DNA from: Halogeometricum sp. S3BR5-2
GTDB taxonomy: Archaea > Halobacteriota > Halobacteria > Halobacteriales > Haloferacaceae
DNA: 41,235 nucleotides
Direction of reading: 5' to 3'
Assembly (NCBI RefSeq): GCF_031624635.1
Contig: NZ_JAMQOQ010000012.1
Coordinates: 1 to 41,235, forward strand
Shown in pieces: positions 38,858-41,235 of the stretch (position 1 is its first letter; every line of letters begins with the position of its first letter). The notes under the pieces were generated by a model. That model saw only the letters and a program-made list of their open reading frames with translations, did not search any database and was not told the origin of the DNA. Made by a program: the position numbers and the translations under genes.

Positions 38858-41235
38858 CTACGGTAGGGGCCCCTTCTGATCCAGTAAATCATATTTCTCC
38901 AAGACCAGATCGAAGTACATCTCGTCCATCAGCTTCGGATTCTCAACGCGATGGAAGTCGTCGAGGACAAACTTCACGTCACGACGTTCCAGGCCATACG
39001 CGTGGAATGCGGCCGCATCGATTTCAGCCTGTAATTCTCTGCGTTCTTGATCTTCTACCGCTGCCTCGATTCCGCCGAGTCGCTTACGCATTTCTTTGAA
39101 TTCTTTCCCGTAACAGTTCAATCGGGCAGCTCGTTCAGCGATATAATGGAACCAGTCATCTCCGTCGGTGAGCCGTGGTAGCTGGGATTCCAATAGCTCG
39201 CGCTTGACGATGTGCGTCTCGACTTTAGTTCGCATCAGGAAATCGAACGCAATGCTGTTCAGGAGTCCCGTTGCCACGAAGAGTTCTTGATCCGTAAATC
39301 GCCGGACGTAGGGTGACCGAAGTGGGGACTCTGTGAGGTGTTCCTCTTTAGGCTCAATAGCGAACGGCTTGAACGTGTTAATGGTGTGGAGACAGATGAC
39401 GTCCTTCGGAAGTACCGTAGCAATTATCGTCCGCTCGTCCCGGGATCGAGAAACGTCTCGAATGCCGATTCGGTATTCAGTGCAATCGAGCAGGACATCT
39501 TCTTCCTCAAGTCCGTGACTACGGTGTTCTTCGAGTAGTTCATCTACGTATTGAACTTGAGACTTGCTCGTCTCTGAACCTCCAAAGGCGTCGTAGATTG
39601 CTCGTTTGAGGTTCCCCCGGTTGAATTTTTTCTCTCGAACACGGTACTGGGCACTATTCGGTGGATCGTACATCCCCCGACTCCAATACCGGGGGTTGTC
39701 CAAACTCTCTGTGTGGGTATTATCGTGTTCGAATTGGTGGATGTTCGCACCCCCATATACTGGATAATCAGCATTATCAGGGGAATCTTGCAATCGGTCT
39801 TTATCGGTGGACTCGACGAATTCTTTCGTCAACATATCCACAGACCAAGCACCTCCGATATTCTCATCTAGAGGTGGTTGAGTGACTACCTTGCTGAGGA
39901 CATCGGCTTCGACTTGTGATGTGATCGAGGGGAAAATTCTACCCTCGGGAGAATAATTGAGAAGCACTTGTCGTGGGATTTCTGCGGCCACGTCCTCGAT
40001 ATTATAGACCACGTCCATACTCCGTTGATTGAAAATACCTCGGAGTCGACTGGTCCTTCCACCATACTCAAATGTCAGAATTGCAAATCGGTACTGCCGA
40101 TGTATCTGCTCAAAGATTCCCTTATTTTCGAATCCGATGAGGTTCTCTATGTCTGTGTGATCCAGTAGATGCGTTCGGAGGTCTTTCCCCATCACTCCCC
40201 CGAAGATAGTCCCCGGGAGGAGCAGACTCACCTTCACGCCGTCTCTGGAGAGTCTGAATACCCGCTCAAGAAATAGAGCCGAAAGTTCGTTCTTTGTCGG
40301 CATCGTTCGACCCCCCACCACCGGAGATTGGAGCTTATAGACATCTCCCTGCGTGAAGAAGTCTGCCTGAGTTTCCATCGATTCCTTGTAGTCCTCCCAT
40401 TCCCACGCAACTTCAGGGCTTGAGAGGAGTTCTTCCATCACACCATCTTTTTCCTCCGACGGATAGGTACGGAACTGCTCATCGTAGCGGATGAAGAAGT
40501 CGTCGCGATTCGCGTAGAGCATGTCCCACGGCGGGTTCCCGATGAACACGTCGAATCCACCTCTCTCGAAGACATCGGCGAACTCCAACGGCCAGTGGAA
40601 GGGGGACCACTCCCGAATTTCCTCGATCGTTATGTCGTCAAAGCCAGCGTCTTGAAATTCTCGCTGAAGGATTTCATCAAATTTGTCCCGGTGTTCCTCT
40701 ATTCTGTCTTCTGCCTCCTTCCGCCATTCTTGAGCTTCAATACTGGTCTCCGCTTTCTTGTGCTTCTTGATGGCCTCTTTCACGTCCTCAAAACGAGTTT
40801 TCACTTCCCAAGAATCGAGATCGCTGTCTCCGTCTTCGTTACTTTCGATGTCCGTATCGAGTTGACCAATTAGGCTGTTGCCCTGTCGTACGTTGAAATC
40901 GATGTTGGGGAGCGGCTCCACCTCGCTCGGTTCATCCTCGATATCAGCGACCATCGACAACCAGAGCCTGAGCTTGCAAATCTCAACAGCACCTTCGTCG
41001 ATATCGACTCCGTACAAATTGTTGAGTATGGCCGTTCGCTTTGCGTACAGTGATGAGGAGCCTTTTCCAGACTCGATTTCCTCAATCTCTTCTCGCGTTC
41101 TGGATTCTAGCTCCCAGCCTTGCCCTTCAGCTTCGAGCCGCTGGAAATACTCAATGCATTGCATGTATAGGTCCATCAGCACCTCCTGTGCGGCGAGCAG
41201 GAAGGCGCCACTTCCTACGGCGGGATCGAGAATGT
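38858..41235 (-). CDS. Eco57I-type adenine methyltransferase (5' end outside the window)
   Basis: 792 residues visible; the frame stays open to the window edge. The first visible residues are ILDPAVGSGAFLLAAQEVLM, the SAM-binding motif I, so the N-terminus lies outside and an internal ATG at 41182 is not the start. Then YGVDIDEGAVEICKLRLWLS, and the catalytic motif IV in FDVFIGNPPWDMLYANRDDF (NPPW). The C-terminal half contains target-recognition-like regions (TSQVEADVLSKVVTQPPLDE; YPVYGGANIHQFEHDN; PYVRRFTDQELFVATGLLNS) as in Eco57I/TaqI-type enzymes that carry their own specificity. It probably methylates adenine to protect host DNA from the neighbouring PLD-helicase. Confidence 0.92.
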   Translation of the reverse strand, partial: ILDPAVGSGAFLLAAQEVLMDLYMQCIEYFQRLEAEGQGWELESRTREEIEEIESGKGSSSLYAKRTAILNNLYGVDIDEGAVEICKLRLWLSMVADIEDEPSEVEPLPNIDFNVRQGNSLIGQLDTDIESNEDGDSDLDSWEVKTRFEDVKEAIKKHKKAETSIEAQEWRKEAEDRIEEHRDKFDEILQREFQDAGFDDITIEEIREWSPFHWPLEFADVFERGGFDVFIGNPPWDMLYANRDDFFIRYDEQFRTYPSEEKDGVMEELLSSPEVAWEWEDYKESMETQADFFTQGDVYKLQSPVVGGRTMPTKNELSALFLERVFRLSRDGVKVSLLLPGTIFGGVMGKDLRTHLLDHTDIENLIGFENKGIFEQIHRQYRFAILTFEYGGRTSRLRGIFNQRSMDVVYNIEDVAAEIPRQVLLNYSPEGRIFPSITSQVEADVLSKVVTQPPLDENIGGAWSVDMLTKEFVESTDKDRLQDSPDNADYPVYGGANIHQFEHDNTHTESLDNPRYWSRGMYDPPNSAQYRVREKKFNRGNLKRAIYDAFGGSETSKSQVQYVDELLEEHRSHGLEEEDVLLDCTEYRIGIRDVSRSRDERTIIATVLPKDVICLHTINTFKPFAIEPKEEHLTESPLRSPYVRRFTDQELFVATGLLNSIAFDFLMRTKVETHIVKRELLESQLPRLTDGDDWFHYIAERAARLNCYGKEFKEMRKRLGGIEAAVEDQERRELQAEIDAAAFHAYGLERRDVKFVLDDFHRVENPKLMDEMYFDLVLEKYDLLDQKGPLP

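Noticed and set aside
35043-41235. Calling DISARM or BREX for the helicase/methyltransferase pair
   Set aside because: DrmA, DrmB, PglZ and BrxC-type genes are absent from the visible region, and the PLD and SNF2 parts are fused, unlike DISARM.

Overview
The window looks like part of a haloarchaeal replicon, most likely a megaplasmid or a plasmid-like chromosomal island. The proteins are strongly acidic (rich in D and E). Start sites mostly lack Shine-Dalgarno sequences and several have TATA-like boxes about 25-35 bases upstream, as in leaderless haloarchaeal genes. There are two Orc1/Cdc6 initiators, an archaeal family B DNA polymerase and several small haloarchaea-type proteins. No rRNA, tRNA or CRISPR array was seen. 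All family assignments were made by eye from motifs; no database search was run.

Left part (1-18.3 kb), plasmid backbone. A clipped transposase start is followed by a CopZ-like metal chaperone, a 7TM histidine kinase, an HNH endonuclease with helical repeats, and a tandem CrcB fluoride-channel pair preceded by a clear fluoride riboswitch. Next come an ArdC/IrrE-type protein, a SWIM zinc-finger protein and a CBS-HEPN protein. At 12.0-14.0 kb lies a replication origin: orc1/cdc6 flanked on both sides by copies of a GTGTGAATGG-type box. Beyond it on the minus strand is a group holding family B DNA polymerase, two small proteins and a RadA/RecA-like protein with a degenerate P-loop. Four copies of a 40-42 bp palindrome (TTAACCAACA - 20-22 nt - TGTTGGTTAA) sit between tandem genes only in this part.

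Right part (18.5-41.2 kb), defence island. It contains a PD-(D/E)XK nuclease with a membrane/zinc-ribbon partner, a HEPN-motif protein, and a complete CBASS operon (CD-NTase, an E2-E1-JAB fusion, TIR-SAVED). Further on are a CoiA-like nuclease, a DUF262/DUF1524 GmrSD-like nuclease, a GNAT protein, two divergent ThsB-like TIR proteins with a 2-TM partner, and a PLD-SNF2 helicase facing an Eco57I-type methyltransferase cut by the window end. The CBASS operon starts 24 bases behind the 3' end of a second orc1/cdc6 gene. Two decayed pieces of an orc1 3' end lie at the far ends of the CBASS and HEPN modules, which suggests that the orc1 3' end is a repeated acquisition site.

Main points for a second look: the orc1 3'-end remnants, the TTAACCAACA palindromes, the TIR/TIR/2-TM cluster that lacks a recognisable ThsA, the RadA-like/PolB cassette with degenerate active sites, and the fluoride riboswitch with a visible start-codon hairpin.
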